In this document: positions 34,795 through 45,778 of the stretch, one piece after another | Layout of the letters: the number at the start of each line of letters is the position of its first letter | Numbering within the stretch: the first letter of the stretch is position 1 | Assembly (NCBI GenBank): GCA_025201375.1 | Contig: JAIWZP010000072.1 | Coordinates: 61,961 to 125,960, forward strand | Reading direction: 5' to 3' | DNA from: Gongronella butleri | Taxonomy: Eukaryota; Mucoromycota; Mucoromycetes; Mucorales; Cunninghamellaceae | Length of the DNA: 64,000 bases | Made by a program: the position numbers and the translations under genes | The notes under the pieces: generated by a model | The model's database searches: none | What the model was told of the DNA's origin: nothing | The model's input: the letters and a program-made list of their open reading frames with translations, nothing else

Positions 34795-36041
34795 ATGAGT
34801 TTGGCTTACACAAACAAGGTGTTCCTTGCCCCCATGGTAGGCCGACCGCGTGCATCGTGCTTTTCAACCGTTTGACTCATCAATTGCTCATTTTAGGTCC
34901 GTGTGGGCACGCTGCCTATGCGTCTCCTTGCTCTGGAGTATGGCGCAGGTACAGCAACCTCTTCGTTTTTATTTTATTTTTTTTAAATAGATCGATCGTG
35001 CTGACCCTGTGTCATTTTTTTGCTTTTTTTTTTCTTTTTACTTTTAATAGACCTTGTGTGGACCGAGGAGCTTGTGGATAAACGCATTATCGGCTCGGTG
35101 CGCAAATTCAATCGTAAGGGAGCTTGCGACGAGAGAGAATTGGAACGAGGTATAATTGCAGGACGACTGACGACATGAAAATATAGCTGCGACAGGCGCC
35201 ACCGAATATTGGAAGGGCAACGCCCTGTGCTTTGCGACACATCCCAAGGAAAAGGGCAAGGTCATTCTGCAATTGGGCACGGCCGACCCCAAACTCGCCC
35301 TGCAGGCCGCACTCACCCTGTAAGAAAACACAATGATCGCATAAATGTGAAAAAAACGAGCAGCTCTCAACAGGGATTTGCCCAATTCATGTTCCATAGA
35401 AAGGATGACATTGCGGGCGTGGATCTCAACTGCGGTTGTCCCAAAAAGTTCTCGATTCAGGGCGGCATGGGCGCCGCACTGCTGTCCAACCCAGAAACGC
35501 TGACCGCCATCCTCGAGACCCTCGTCAAGAACCTGGATGTGCCCGTTTCGTGCAAGATCCGCCTCCTTGAGGACGATGAAAAGACCGTCAGCCTGGCAAA
35601 AAAGATCGAGGCCACCGGTGTCAAAAACCTCACCGTGCATTGCAGGTAGGCCGCAGCAAATTCTTGCCCCATCGTCACTATCTCACGCTCATTTTTTTTT
35701 CTGCATTACCAGAACACGTGAGCAGCGCTCCACGACGCCCGCTCTCTGGGACAGACTTAAACCGGTGACGGAAGCGATAAAGTCCATCCCGGTCACCGTC
35801 AATGGCGATGTTTTTACCTGGGAAGATGTGGCCAAGGCCAAGAAGGCGACAAGTAAGGCTTGTTTTTGGAGGGGGGGTAAAAGTGGCATTTTCCTGACGC
35901 GTTTCTGCGTTTGTGTTTTTTTTCTAGACGCGGACTCGGCCATGATTGCGCGCGGTGCGGAAATCAATCCCTCGGCATTTAGAAAGGAGGGCTTGCTGCC
36001 TTACAAGGAGGTGGCCAGAGCCTATTTGAAACAGGTATTTA

Positions 36042-36087
<46 letters not shown>

Positions 36088-36507
36088 CGCAAAAGAGCCA
36101 GAAAGCTGATTAAATTTTTACTTGATATCAGTGTGTGGAACTGGAAAACATGTTTAGCAATACCAAGTACGTGTTGCTCGCGATGAACACGGACGATTCA
36201 ACCCATACCAAGTCCCAATTCTATCAAAACATGCAGCGTTCCAAGACCATGGAGGCCTTGTGGTAAGAATATTGCTTGTCATCCGCGTTTTTTTTTTATA
36301 TTTTCTGACGCGTTTTTTTTTTTCTCCAGTGCCCTGTTTGACCTCTCGTCCTTTTACGAAGAGACCATCAAGGAGCAAAAAGCTCGCCGCCTTGCTGCAG
36401 AGGGCCCGGCTGTTGGGGACAAGCGCGCCGCCATTGACGAAGACAAGCCGGAGCAAATCGAGCCCAACAAGCGACTTGCCACTGAACAAGCAGTGTCCGC
36501 CTCATAA
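34795..36507 (+). CDS. DUS2: tRNA-dihydrouridine synthase 2
   Basis: FMN enzyme reducing uridine 20 in the D loop of tRNAs with NADPH. Nine exons (34795-34836, 34897-34948, 35051-35113, 35187-35319, 35400-35645, 35713-35852, 35928-36034, 36132-36262, 36330-36507) give 363 residues. The TIM barrel opens at [33 protein letters not shown]. The catalytic cysteine is in VDLNCGCPKKFS. SCKIRLL, LTVHCRTREQ, VNGDVF and MIARGAEINPS (FMN phosphate loop) follow in the family order. The Dus2-type helical region continues to residue 330. The animal double-stranded RNA-binding domain is absent, as in yeast Smm1. The tail is charged. Intron 7 carries a run of 43 A. Confidence 0.95.
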
Positions 36508-38334
36508 ATCCCTTCCACATTTTTCTTGCATCTTCTGATCACATGTACCATCATCATCTCTGCCACAATTAAATAAATACAACAGTACAGTAGGCATTGC
36601 ATTGCGCCATTATTACTGTTCTTCTACTAGAGTCAACTTGATGAAAATTCACCGCCAAACAAGGACTTTTCGCAGCGCGACGCCGAAACTTTGCCGTAAG
36701 AAGAAGGTTACAGTACGTACCTACGTACTGTTGTATTTGCCTGCTTTACAGAGCTTGATTTAATAAGAAAAGCCTAACAGACGCTTGGTCTGTCAATGAA
36801 AGAAAGGGCAAGCGCGTCTTAAACGCGCTTAACGCGTCAATGCGTGTGCAAGCAGTGATCAAAGAATGAAAATGCTGACTTGTTGTGCTCGCCGCAATTC
36901 ATCTTTCTCATGCCGCTCCTTTATGCGGGCATTACCCAATCGGGTAATGGTCCCGCTTTGCTCGTCACAAAAGCCCGCTGTCGGCTGGTCGTCATCACGC
37001 TTTACTGCTTTTTCATGCGTTTTGTTGGAAGAATGCGCATCTTCCGCAATCTCGGTCTCTGTACGCACATTCCCATCGTTTAAGATGCTTAAGTAAACAC
37101 CCCGTGGGACTCATGGCCTGCATTGGTCAATCTATGACCAATGTCATGGCGAAAAGAAAATAAAAAAAAAGAAAGGTTTGCGACAAAATGGCGCATTCGC
37201 GCCAATGATCAAGTCCAGGTCCACATGCTTGTGGCCCCATCGCAAACCATGCTCCTTTTCGCGTTTCCTCACCATGCGAATCATCGCATGTAAATGAATC
37301 TTAGCCATTGACATCCACAGGGCAGGGCAATAACTCTCTTTGAGATCCACGCGGCTTTGTTGTACAGGAATCTCACGCCCCTGTTTCCTTATCCAGACGC
37401 CGCGGCAGCTTTACAGTATTTTACGCGTCTCTGCATCCAGCCTAGGTATCCGTCTAGGCACTTTCAATTTTTGTATAAATATCGAGATCATTTTTATTTC
37501 AATAAAAGACTTACTTCATTCTCGTTCCTTGCAACGTCCCTATCTTTTCCTTTATTTTTGCTCTAAGCTACTCCCCACATTCTTCACGTACAGTACTGTA
37601 CCGCAATACAGTATTATACGTAGCAAGGGATCATCAACAACCTTTTCTTCGTTGGTGATGAAACTTGCACCGCTCTATGCTACAGTAGTAATAAAGGGAC
37701 GCACTCAAGCAAGGGGCGATTTTGGGTTACTGTATCATAATACTGTACTGTAGTACGTACAGTATTTTTTGCACGCCCGAGCGATGAACGAGCGATATGA
37801 TACTGTAGGTACTGTATTTACCTAGAACACGCTTGCTTGTTGTTGCAAATCCGAGCGAATATCCGTGGATGATCAAACAACATTTGATGATCAATGTTCA
37901 ACTTCTTCAGTTTTCTCGAGTCTCGACAACGAAAAGGACGATCCACGGCTCTTTTACTGTATCATAATGATGTACGGTACGTACCGAAGCAATGCAAGGC
38001 GGCTGTTGAATCTCCATCGAAATATGATACGTACGGTATACATGAGAAGTTTGATTATGATTATTACCGGTTGATGGCCAAAAAAACTCGCAGTGTCGCA
38101 GACAGAAAATCCACTTTTCATCAAAATCTTTGATCGCGATTTGCTCGACAATACAGTCTAATACTGTAAACCTGTGATTTTGACTTGCGGCGCGCTATGA
38201 TAGCTTGGGTTTGAACTTTTTGCATTTCGGTCATTTCACCGGGGCGGCCCACAATAACAACAAGCGACACTCAGCGCACAAAAATACGGTATGCAAAATA
38301 CTGTACAGTATGATACAGTAGTATGATAAAAAAT

Positions 38335-39195
38335 TAAAAAAAAATTCTATGCAATTTACGCACCTTAATTTGGAAGTGTCAAACCTTAAATTTTGCAAAA
38401 TAATCTTGCCCAAAGTTGGCAATTTTCTCAGTCGATCGCCGTTCATGCGTCACTCTTTGGACTTTTTTTTCTTACGTTGGGGTGATTTGCCATGTTGTCT
38501 GCCAATAACAAATGGTCGGAGTTGCCTGTTTGGGATGCATTGATCACTCGGAGTTCGAAATTTCCCAAATTTGGCATTTTCTGAGATTGAAATGTGTGAC
38601 CCCTGAGTGACCCCTGAATTTTTCAAAAGTGTTCGTAGCGCTTTGCGGTTTTAATTTTTTTGTTGCAAATTTTGCGCTGAATGCGATGTGGCTGTTTTTA
38701 AACGAGGTCGACCATGCAGATGGCGAGATGAATACAGTACGAAATAGTACAAATGGGAGTTTTTTTTGCATTTTCGAGCCCAAAAAAATCGGGCGCGTCC
38801 GTCTTGAGCATTGGGACGTACAGTAGTTTATGCCATGATGAGTCCATGACAAATTTTTCATTGGTGGGCGACCCGCCTGTAATTTTTTTTGGAGGCACAG
38901 AGAGCCGGCAAAGTCCGGAAAAAATCGCGCGTTGTTGTCGTTTTCTACAGTAATGGGCTATCATAAATGTCTGTGCATTTTTGTGCGTGCAGTGTAGTAC
39001 TGTACAGAACTGTACAGTACGTATCGCGCTGCAGCGGCGAGCATTGAAATGATGACAGCTCACGTCAAGTTTTGTCCGTTGATGAGATAAAAAATGGACA
39101 GATCAACCACGTTGTTATTTCCGTGTACGTAAATCTAACAAAATATATGAAAATCGTGTTCTTGTGCATTTTCTCAAACACTGCTGCACTTTTTA
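38335..39195. repeat. Dispersed repeat family, copy B
   Basis: Same orientation as copy A at 8030-8850, and collinear through most of its length with indels. Copy B carries extra TACAGTA-type insertions (for example near 38733 and 38820) absent at the corresponding places in copy A. Its right end matches the fragment at 90-330. Confidence 0.8.
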
Positions 39196-39198
39196 TTT

Positions 39199-39375
39199 TG
39201 CGCCTTGGCTGTTGTGCTGCGCTGTGGCCCGTCCAGCCACTTTTTTTTTGCGCCTTGGCTGTATGATATCATACTGTAGCCCGTCCACCAATTTTTTGCG
39301 CCTTGGATGTGGCCTGTCCACTTTTTTTTGCGCCTTGGCTGTACTGTAGCCCGTCCACTTTTTTTTTTTTTTGCA
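39199..39375. repeat. GCGCCTTGGCTGT minisatellite, four units
   Basis: Four imperfect units, each GCGCCTTGG[CA]TGT then a short variable part, then [GC]CC[GT]GTCCAC and a run of T. Units begin near 39199, 39250, 39298 and 39339. Variable parts include TATGATATCATACTGTA and ACTGTA. Confidence 0.75.
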
Positions 39376-39724
39376 CATTAAATGATATACCGGTATGATA
39401 TTAGCGATTTTTTAAAACGGATGCTGTAATTAAATGGCACGCTTCACGCTTGCAGCAATACTCAAATGAGAAGCCTCTGACCAAATTTAAAAAGGCATAG
39501 AATCACAGCATTGGTGTCATGATCTCATGAAACGAGCAGTGCATTTTTTTTTTTCAGAATTTTGGTCGTCACTGGCTCCCTTGAACTCTTGCCATATGCT
39601 GCGAAAAGGCAAAATACAAGGAAATGGCCGGACTTACAAAGTGACAAGCTGTTCGTTGTGGGCAATCTTTGTGTTGCTCTTTTCTTTCTTGCCTTTTTTT
39701 TTTTTTTTTTTACTCTTGCACACA

Positions 39725-40678
39725 ATGACCGACGTCGAAATGGTCTCTTCATCCACAAAGGCGCTGAACACGTCTGACATGGAGGTTGATGCGCTTCCTT
39801 GTAAGCTCGAGAGTGCTTGGGTACACCCGAGAAAAGGATCGTAAACTCACAAATCCTCGCTTTTTATTGTTTTCTCTAGATGTTGACAAGGAAATAGACG
39901 ATCCTGGTAAGACCAAGTGGCGTTCTGTGTCGCTGCACTAGCGAGACACGTGGCTGACATTGATATTTGTGTGTTTTTAGATATGAAGACGGCGGTGGAT
40001 CGTCTGATCGAGCAGGAAATGCGACGCATGAAGCGAAAAGAGCGATCGGACCTTCCGCTCAAGGTTGACCTCTTTGAAAAGAACGAGGTCCTGGCGCAGG
40101 AATGGGCGCGTGTGGGCAAGAAGCAGCCTCTGGAGGCCATGGACATTTCGCGATACGAACTCAAGGGCCCCGACGACGAGGATGACGTCGATGCCTGGAA
40201 GGAGGCCGTCAACAACACAAAGGCCCAGCTCGAGTCGCAAGCCGGCAGGTAAAAACGAGCCAAACCCAACGGACACGACTCACGTTTTTATTTTTTACAG
40301 CATGTTCAACCTCGAATTGCTGCAAAAGTATGGCGCAAACGCGTGGCGCGTGCACAATTATCAATTGGAAGCCTATTTGAAGCAGATCCAGAACGAGACC
40401 GAGCTGTACCGCAACGAGATCCGCACCATCAATCGCCAGCGCAAGGAGGACCAGGTAAAAATGACGCCATGGGCAATGGGTTGCGTCTCCAATGGGGCAA
40501 AGTATTGACACGCATGGTCGTTTTCTTTTCATAGACCGAAGCAGCATCGACGTTGCAATCCCTTGAGAACAAGTGGTCGGACCTGGTGACACAGAACCTG
40601 CAAGTGGAGATCGCGTGTGCCGCATTGGAGAGCGAAGTGGAGGAATTGCGACGATACCGGCAGCAAGCGAACAAGTAG
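39725..40678 (+). CDS. Pre-mRNA-splicing factor SPF27 (BCAS2/Cwf7)
   Basis: Component of the Prp19/NineTeen complex in the catalytic spliceosome. Exons 39725-39800, 39880-39906, 39981-40248, 40301-40454 and 40535-40678 give 222 residues, matching human BCAS2 (225). Family marks: a conserved YVDKEIDDP followed by a helical AVDRLIEQEMRRM, then NLELLQKYGANAWRVHNYQLEAYL and a C-terminal coiled coil RTINRQRKEDQTEAASTLQSLENKW. Exon 2 is 27 nt. The stop is followed within 40 bp by an AATAAA signal, which also lies at the left border of the tandem duplication. Confidence 0.93.
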
Positions 40679-40887
40679 ATGTGCCATCTTCTCTTTTTGG
40701 ATGGCATTTTGTAAATAAATGGGATTTGCTTGTTTTATTTGTGGTCAATCACGTCATTGCGTGTGCCAAGACGCACCATAATGTGTTTGTGTGTGGCCAG
40801 GCGCGCCATCGCGTGAGAAAAATGCACAATTTTACATGGAGACAAACGATTTTTTTTATTACAAGACACTAAGGCAACGTAAATCCC

Positions 40888-42192
40888 TTATGGTTCAGCG
40901 ACAGTGACGACCTGCTTGCCAAAGTTGGTGCCCTTGAGCACGGCAACGAGCGCGTCGGGCGTGGACTCGATGCCCTTGGCGATATCTTCTTGGTATTGGA
41001 ACTTGCCGTCCTTCAAATACTTGGTGACCTCCTCACGGAAAGGCACTTCCAACTCGGGGTGGTCAGACACGATAAAGCCTATGAGCGCGCACAAGAAAAT
41101 GAAGAAAAAAAGAAAAAAAAAGTTTAGAAAGAGGGACAGATGGCACCGGACACGGAATTGCATACCTTGGAATCTAAGGCGCTTGCCGACCACCTGGATC
41201 AAATTGCGGACGCCATATTGCTCCTGCGTGTTGTACTGAGAAATCATGCCACACGCAATGATTCTGAAAAAAAAAATTCACACCATTAGTCATGGACGTC
41301 TCGCACGCGCTCCTTTGCCCATTTCCATTTTTTTTGACCAAAGATCCTACCTGCCAAAGGGATTCATGTGGTTAATGACGGTCTCGAGGGTCTCGCCACC
41401 GACGTTTTCAAAGTAAATGTCGACACCGTTGGGCGCGAGCTCCGTCAGCTTGGCATCGGTGCTTTCCGTCTTGTAATTGAAGGCACCATCAAAGCCAATG
41501 GACTTCAAATGGGCAACCTTGTCATCAGAGCCGGCAGAGCCAATGACGCGCAGACCTTGCACCTTGGCGAGTTGGCCGACAATCTGACCGACGGCACCCG
41601 AGGCTATCATGCAATTGCAAAAACGTGTGTCAGCCGAGCGCAATGAGGGGGGTTTTGGTTTTTTTTTCTGGTTTTTTTTTTTCGTTTTACCAGCCGACAC
41701 AAAGATGGTCTCACCCTCCTTGGGTTCGCCAATGGTCTTCAAACCGACGTAGGCCGTGGCGCCAGGCATGCCAAGAGCACCCACGTAATTGGTGAGAGGA
41801 AGGCCAGATTTAGGAATGTCATTGCGCACGGTGAGACCGCGCGCCTTGGCCTCGGCGTCGTTCATCCTGGCGTAGTTGACAAAGTGGCCATTGCCATACA
41901 GATAATCATTGACCTTGTAATTGGCGCTGTTGGACTTGACAACCTGGACGACGACGTGGCCATTCATGGGCTCACCTTCGATGAACGCGGGCGAGTACGA
42001 CTTGATGTGCGCAGGGCGCATGCGGCCACGCATGTAAGGGTCCACAGAGAGCACGAGCGTCTTGACAATGAATTCACCTTCTGCCAGCGACGCGTCCAGA
42101 TCAAAATCCGTGTCCACAACCTTGATGTGCTCGCCGACCACGGGGAAAGTGGTGGGGGCCTTGACATAAATGACTTGCTTGTTGGCAACCAT
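40888..42192 (-). CDS. NADP-dependent alkenal/one reductase, PTGR1-like MDR, copy 1
   Basis: Zinc-free medium-chain dehydrogenase/reductase of the leukotriene-B4 dehydrogenase (PTGR1) group. It probably reduces the double bond of alpha,beta-unsaturated aldehydes or ketones with NADPH. Exons 42192-41691, 41603-41351, 41263-41166 and 41078-40888 give 347 residues. Motifs: SVDPYMRGRM near residue 50, GALGMPGATAYVGL, FVSAASGAVGQIVGQLAK (nucleotide-binding loop, restored by splicing exons 1 and 2), GSAGSDDKVAHLK, FNYKTE and VDIYFENVGGETLE. GMISQYN follows, and the C-terminus reads LKGTNFGKQVV. No structural-zinc cysteine cluster is present, as expected for the group. It pairs with a near-identical copy at 44487-45778. 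Confidence 0.94.
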
Positions 42193-44302
42193 GATGGATG
42201 ATTTGTTTTTGTGTGAATGTGTGTGTGTTTTAGAAATTGAAAAAAAAGAAAAAAAAAATGGCGTCGTTTTGATCTCACGCATTTATAATTTCTTTTTGTT
42301 TTAATCGCCGCTCATGCAAAATTCAAATCGGTCATCAAAAAAAGAAATGCGCTTTGAGCGAGCCAAGGGTGGTCGCCTTGGGACGGAAGGCACTGATTAG
42401 TAATGGCACGCCTTTTTTTGTTCTTCTTGCATTGTTGCCGCGCACAAAAAGCCAACACTTTTGAAAATAGTGCATATTTTTGGCAAAAAGGCAAATGTGT
42501 GGGGCGAGCCGTGGCCAGGGCTGTCATTATGCCGTTGCCGTGGGCTCAGGAGGGATGAAAAAAAGCCAACCATGCTTTTGCCGATTTGTGTCACCGACGT
42601 GGCTGTTTGATGTTTGATGCGTGCAAAAGACGCGCGCGCGCACAAAATACAGATAACCCCTCTTTTTTGATCCTTCCTTTCCACGACTTCTTTGACAGAC
42701 GCAACCTTGCTTCCTGTCATCATTGCTTCATTACCATGTTTCTAACGTGTGCCACGCGCACCCAAAAAAAAATGCATGCACTTGATTTCTAATCACTGGG
42801 CCTTGGCGGCAAAACTGCCAATTCCGATTTATGCGAGGTTCCGACGATCGATTTCACGCATTATTAATGATGGGTGATGGATGTGAACGCCATTTCCACC
42901 TTGTTGCCTGCCAATGCAATGCGACATGACAGCGGCTGGTGCACCGAGCGCCTTATTTATCATCTCACACGCTTGCTAGCGAGCCTGAGCAACGTTGATC
43001 CGTTGCCAGGCAACGCTCTGTCATCCGAATTGGGGTGCGCGACGCGCTCTCACGCGCATCACACGCGAAAAATCACGTCACGTCTCATTTTTGTGATTAT
43101 GTAGGCAACCATGGTGAAGCTTCCAGAGAGTTCGCTTGGCCAAAGCCTCCAATAGGCTAAAAAAGAAAAGGAGCCAAACGTGGTCTGAACGTCGTACACA
43201 CTTTAAAACTTTGATTTTTATTTCATCAGATCCCATCTAGACACTGCTTTCGAGCCCAAGACTCCTTGTGGTGCCTTTTGGGTTCTTGAGGGGACATCTG
43301 GACTAAACTTGACAGTGGTCGGATCACGACAGGGCCAGAAATCGCGATTTTTTTAAGGGGGGTCAGGCGTGAATTTTGAAATCAAAAGAAATTTAGGTGC
43401 TACAGTATGATAGGATTGCCACGCCATTCTTAAACATGGTGAACAAGCTCAATGCACCAACAGAAACGTAATAAAAATCAGGGGTCAATCATCTGGGGTT
43501 TCCAAGCAATCCAATTTACTCTGTTCCGGGGCCTTGTTTTTTTCCACACAATTCAACGAAAGCTGGCCGCAGGGCCTTGAATGGCTGATTGTTGGAAAGA
43601 GCATGACTTGCTGTGTACGGCAGAACCTTTGATCATTGGAAGAAGCCGAGACTCCACGAAATGGGCGCGAGTTTATTAAAAAAAAAAAAAAAAAGGTGAC
43701 CCTTATTTGTCAGTTTCAAATGGCACTTTTTGCCGTCATAAACCACTCTCCAAGCCCACATCAAAGGATGCACCTGGAGCATGCAATGTTGGTATAAACA
43801 TTGGCGCGGCACTACAGCGCGTTTTCCCCGTGCAATTCGCCGCTAAAGTTAAATCCAAATTCACCCCATTGCTCGTCACCTAGCAAGTGGATCTCACTCT
43901 CTCTTGGTTTTTTTGTTGGTTTCTCCATACGGGCCTCCTTGTATGTGCGCTTGGCAAGATTCCATAGACCTGTTTTTTCAATTTTGGATTTGAGCTCGTG
44001 CAGGCTAATATTTTTCATTTGCATTTGATGTGCGCTGATGACTTTACATCCGGTCCCCTGTTTGGGTGCGCCTCGCTTGAATCTTTTCTGCGTAGCGTAA
44101 TTTCGAGGCTATGCAGTTGTGCCAAGTTGATGAGGTAGTGCCTAGAAATGGCCAAAAACCCAAAATAAGGATCAGAGACGCGATGTGCCGCGTCACGCGC
44201 CAATTTTTTTTTTTTTTTTCACTTGGAGGTGTATCATAACCGCTTTGACAGATACACCATTTCATCACTGGAATCCAAATGGAGGGTGCGAGGCGCCTCC
44301 CT
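42193..44302. other. Long region upstream of reductase copy 1
   Basis: Non-coding or unrecognised. Bases 42915-43400 are almost identical to 46440-46920. Bases 43420-44290 are also found in unit 2 and, more diverged, partly at 27350-27960. Short minus-strand frames (43812-44024, 44015-44203) have relatives in unit 2 with shared strings such as SEIHLLGDEQWGEFG and HRVSDPYFGFL. A stop and indels differ between copies, so a decayed gene is possible. Confidence 0.5.
43001..43015. promoter_or_regulatory. RFX/X-box-like palindrome, unit 1
   Basis: CGTTGCCAGGCAACG is a perfect inverted repeat with a single central base. GTTGCC-N-GGCAAC fits the RFX/Crt1 X-box consensus. It lies about 810 bp upstream of the reductase start and is identical in unit 2. 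Function is inference. Confidence 0.4.
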
Positions 44303-44486
44303 TTTGTAAATAAATGGATTTGTTTCTTTTATTTGTGTTCAATCACGTCAGCACGTGTGCCAAGATGCACCATCGTGTGTGTGTGGCCAGGTGCGCCATC
44401 GCGCAAAAAAAAAAAAAAAATAAGATTTTACAATGTAGACAAACGATTTTTATTATTATTATAAGACACTAAGGCAAAGTAAATTC

Positions 44487-45778
44487 TTAGGGCTCAGCGA
44501 CAGTGACGACCTGCTTGCCAAAGTTGGTGCCCTTGAGCACGGCAACGAGCGCGTCGGGCGTGGACTCGATGCCCTTGGCGATATCTTCTCGGTATTGGAA
44601 CTTGCCGCCCTGCAAATACTTGGTGACCTCCTCACGGAAAGGCACTTCCAACTCGGGGTGGTCATGCACGATAAAGCCTATGAACGCGCAAAAAAAAAAA
44701 AAAAAAAAGCTTAGCAAGAGAGACGAATTTCACTGGCAACGAATTTGCAAACCTTGGAATCTAAGGCGCTTGGCGACCACCTGGATCAAATTGCGGACGC
44801 CATAGGGCTCCTGCGTGTTGTACTGAGAAATCATGCCACACGCAATGATTCTGAAAAAAAAAATTCACACCATTAGACATTGACGTCTCGCACGCGCTCC
44901 TTTTCCGCCCATTTCCATTTTTTTGACCAAAGGTCCTACCTGCCAAAGGGATTCATGTGGTTAATGACGGTCTCGAGGGTCTCACCACCGACGTTTTCAA
45001 AGTAAATGTCGACACCATTGGGCGCGAGCTCCGTCAGCTTGGTATCGGTGCTTTCCGTCTTGTAATTGAAGGCACCATCAAAGCCAATGGACTTCAAATG
45101 GGCAACCTTGTCATCAGAGCCGGCAGAGCCAATGACGCGCAGACCTTTCACCTTGGCGAGTTGGCCGACAATCTGACCGACGGCACCCGAGGCTATCATG
45201 CAATTGCAAAAACGTGTGTCAGCCGAGCGCAATGAGAGCGGTTTTGGTCTTTTTTTTTTCCTGTTTTTTATTTTACCGGCCGACACAAAGATGGTCTCAC
45301 CCTCCTTGGGTTCGCCAATGGTCTTCAAACCGACATAGGCGGTGGCGCCAGGCATGCCAAGAGCACCCACGTAATTGGTGAGAGGAAGGCCAGATTTAGG
45401 AATGTCATTGCGCACGGCGAGACCGAGCGCCTTGGCTTCTGTGTCGTTCATCCTGGCGTAGTTGACAAAGTGGCCATAGCCATACAGATAATCATTGACC
45501 TTGTAATTGGCGCTGTTGGACTTGACAACCTGGACGACGACGTGGCCAGTCATGGGCTGGCCTTCGATGAACGCGGGCACGTACGACTTGATGTGCGCAG
45601 GGCGCATGCGGCCACGCATGTAAGGGTCCACAGAGAGCACCAGCGTCTTGACAATGAATTCGCCTTCTGCCAGCGACGCGTCCAGATCAAAATCCGTGTC
45701 CACAACCTTGATGTGCTCGCCAACCACAGGGAAAGTGGTGGGGACCTTGACATAGATGACTTGCTTGTTGGCAACCAT
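44487..45778 (-). CDS. NADP-dependent alkenal/one reductase, PTGR1-like MDR, copy 2
   Basis: Exons 45778-45277, 45192-44940, 44850-44753 and 44677-44487 give 347 residues with the same exon lengths (502, 253, 98, 191) as copy 1. Only scattered substitutions differ: KV for KA in the opening YVK[AV]PTTF, SYVPAF for SYSPAF, GQPMTG for GEPMNG, YGYGHF for YGNGHF, LGLAVRN for RGLTVRN, SDHPE to HDHPE and KDGKFQYQED to QGGKFQYRED. No frame break is seen, so both copies look functional. Intron sequences have drifted more than exons, especially poly-A and poly-T lengths. Confidence 0.94.

Larger units (their letters stand above)
36508..39724. other. Repeat-rich non-coding spacer
   Basis: No gene is supported. 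It contains numerous TACTGTA/TACAGTA motifs, several of them arranged as near-perfect inverted repeats (36711-36730, 37590-37615, 37740-37765, 38998-39019), copy B of the dispersed repeat (38335-39195) and a GCGCCTTGGCTGT minisatellite (39199-39375). On the minus strand 36859-37350 has two open frames rich in charged residues that I cannot join or identify. Confidence 0.6.
40712..44302. repeat. Tandem duplication unit 1
   Basis: About 3.59 kb, directly repeated by 44303-47812. It begins at TTGTAAATAAATGG, just after the SPF27 stop, and ends at GGGTGCGAGGCGCC. It holds a PTGR-type reductase (minus strand), its upstream region and a block with short open frames. The junction of the units lies at about 44302, where GAGGCGCC of unit 1 meets TTTTGTAAATAAATGG of unit 2. 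Borders are accurate to about 10-20 bp. Confidence 0.88.
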
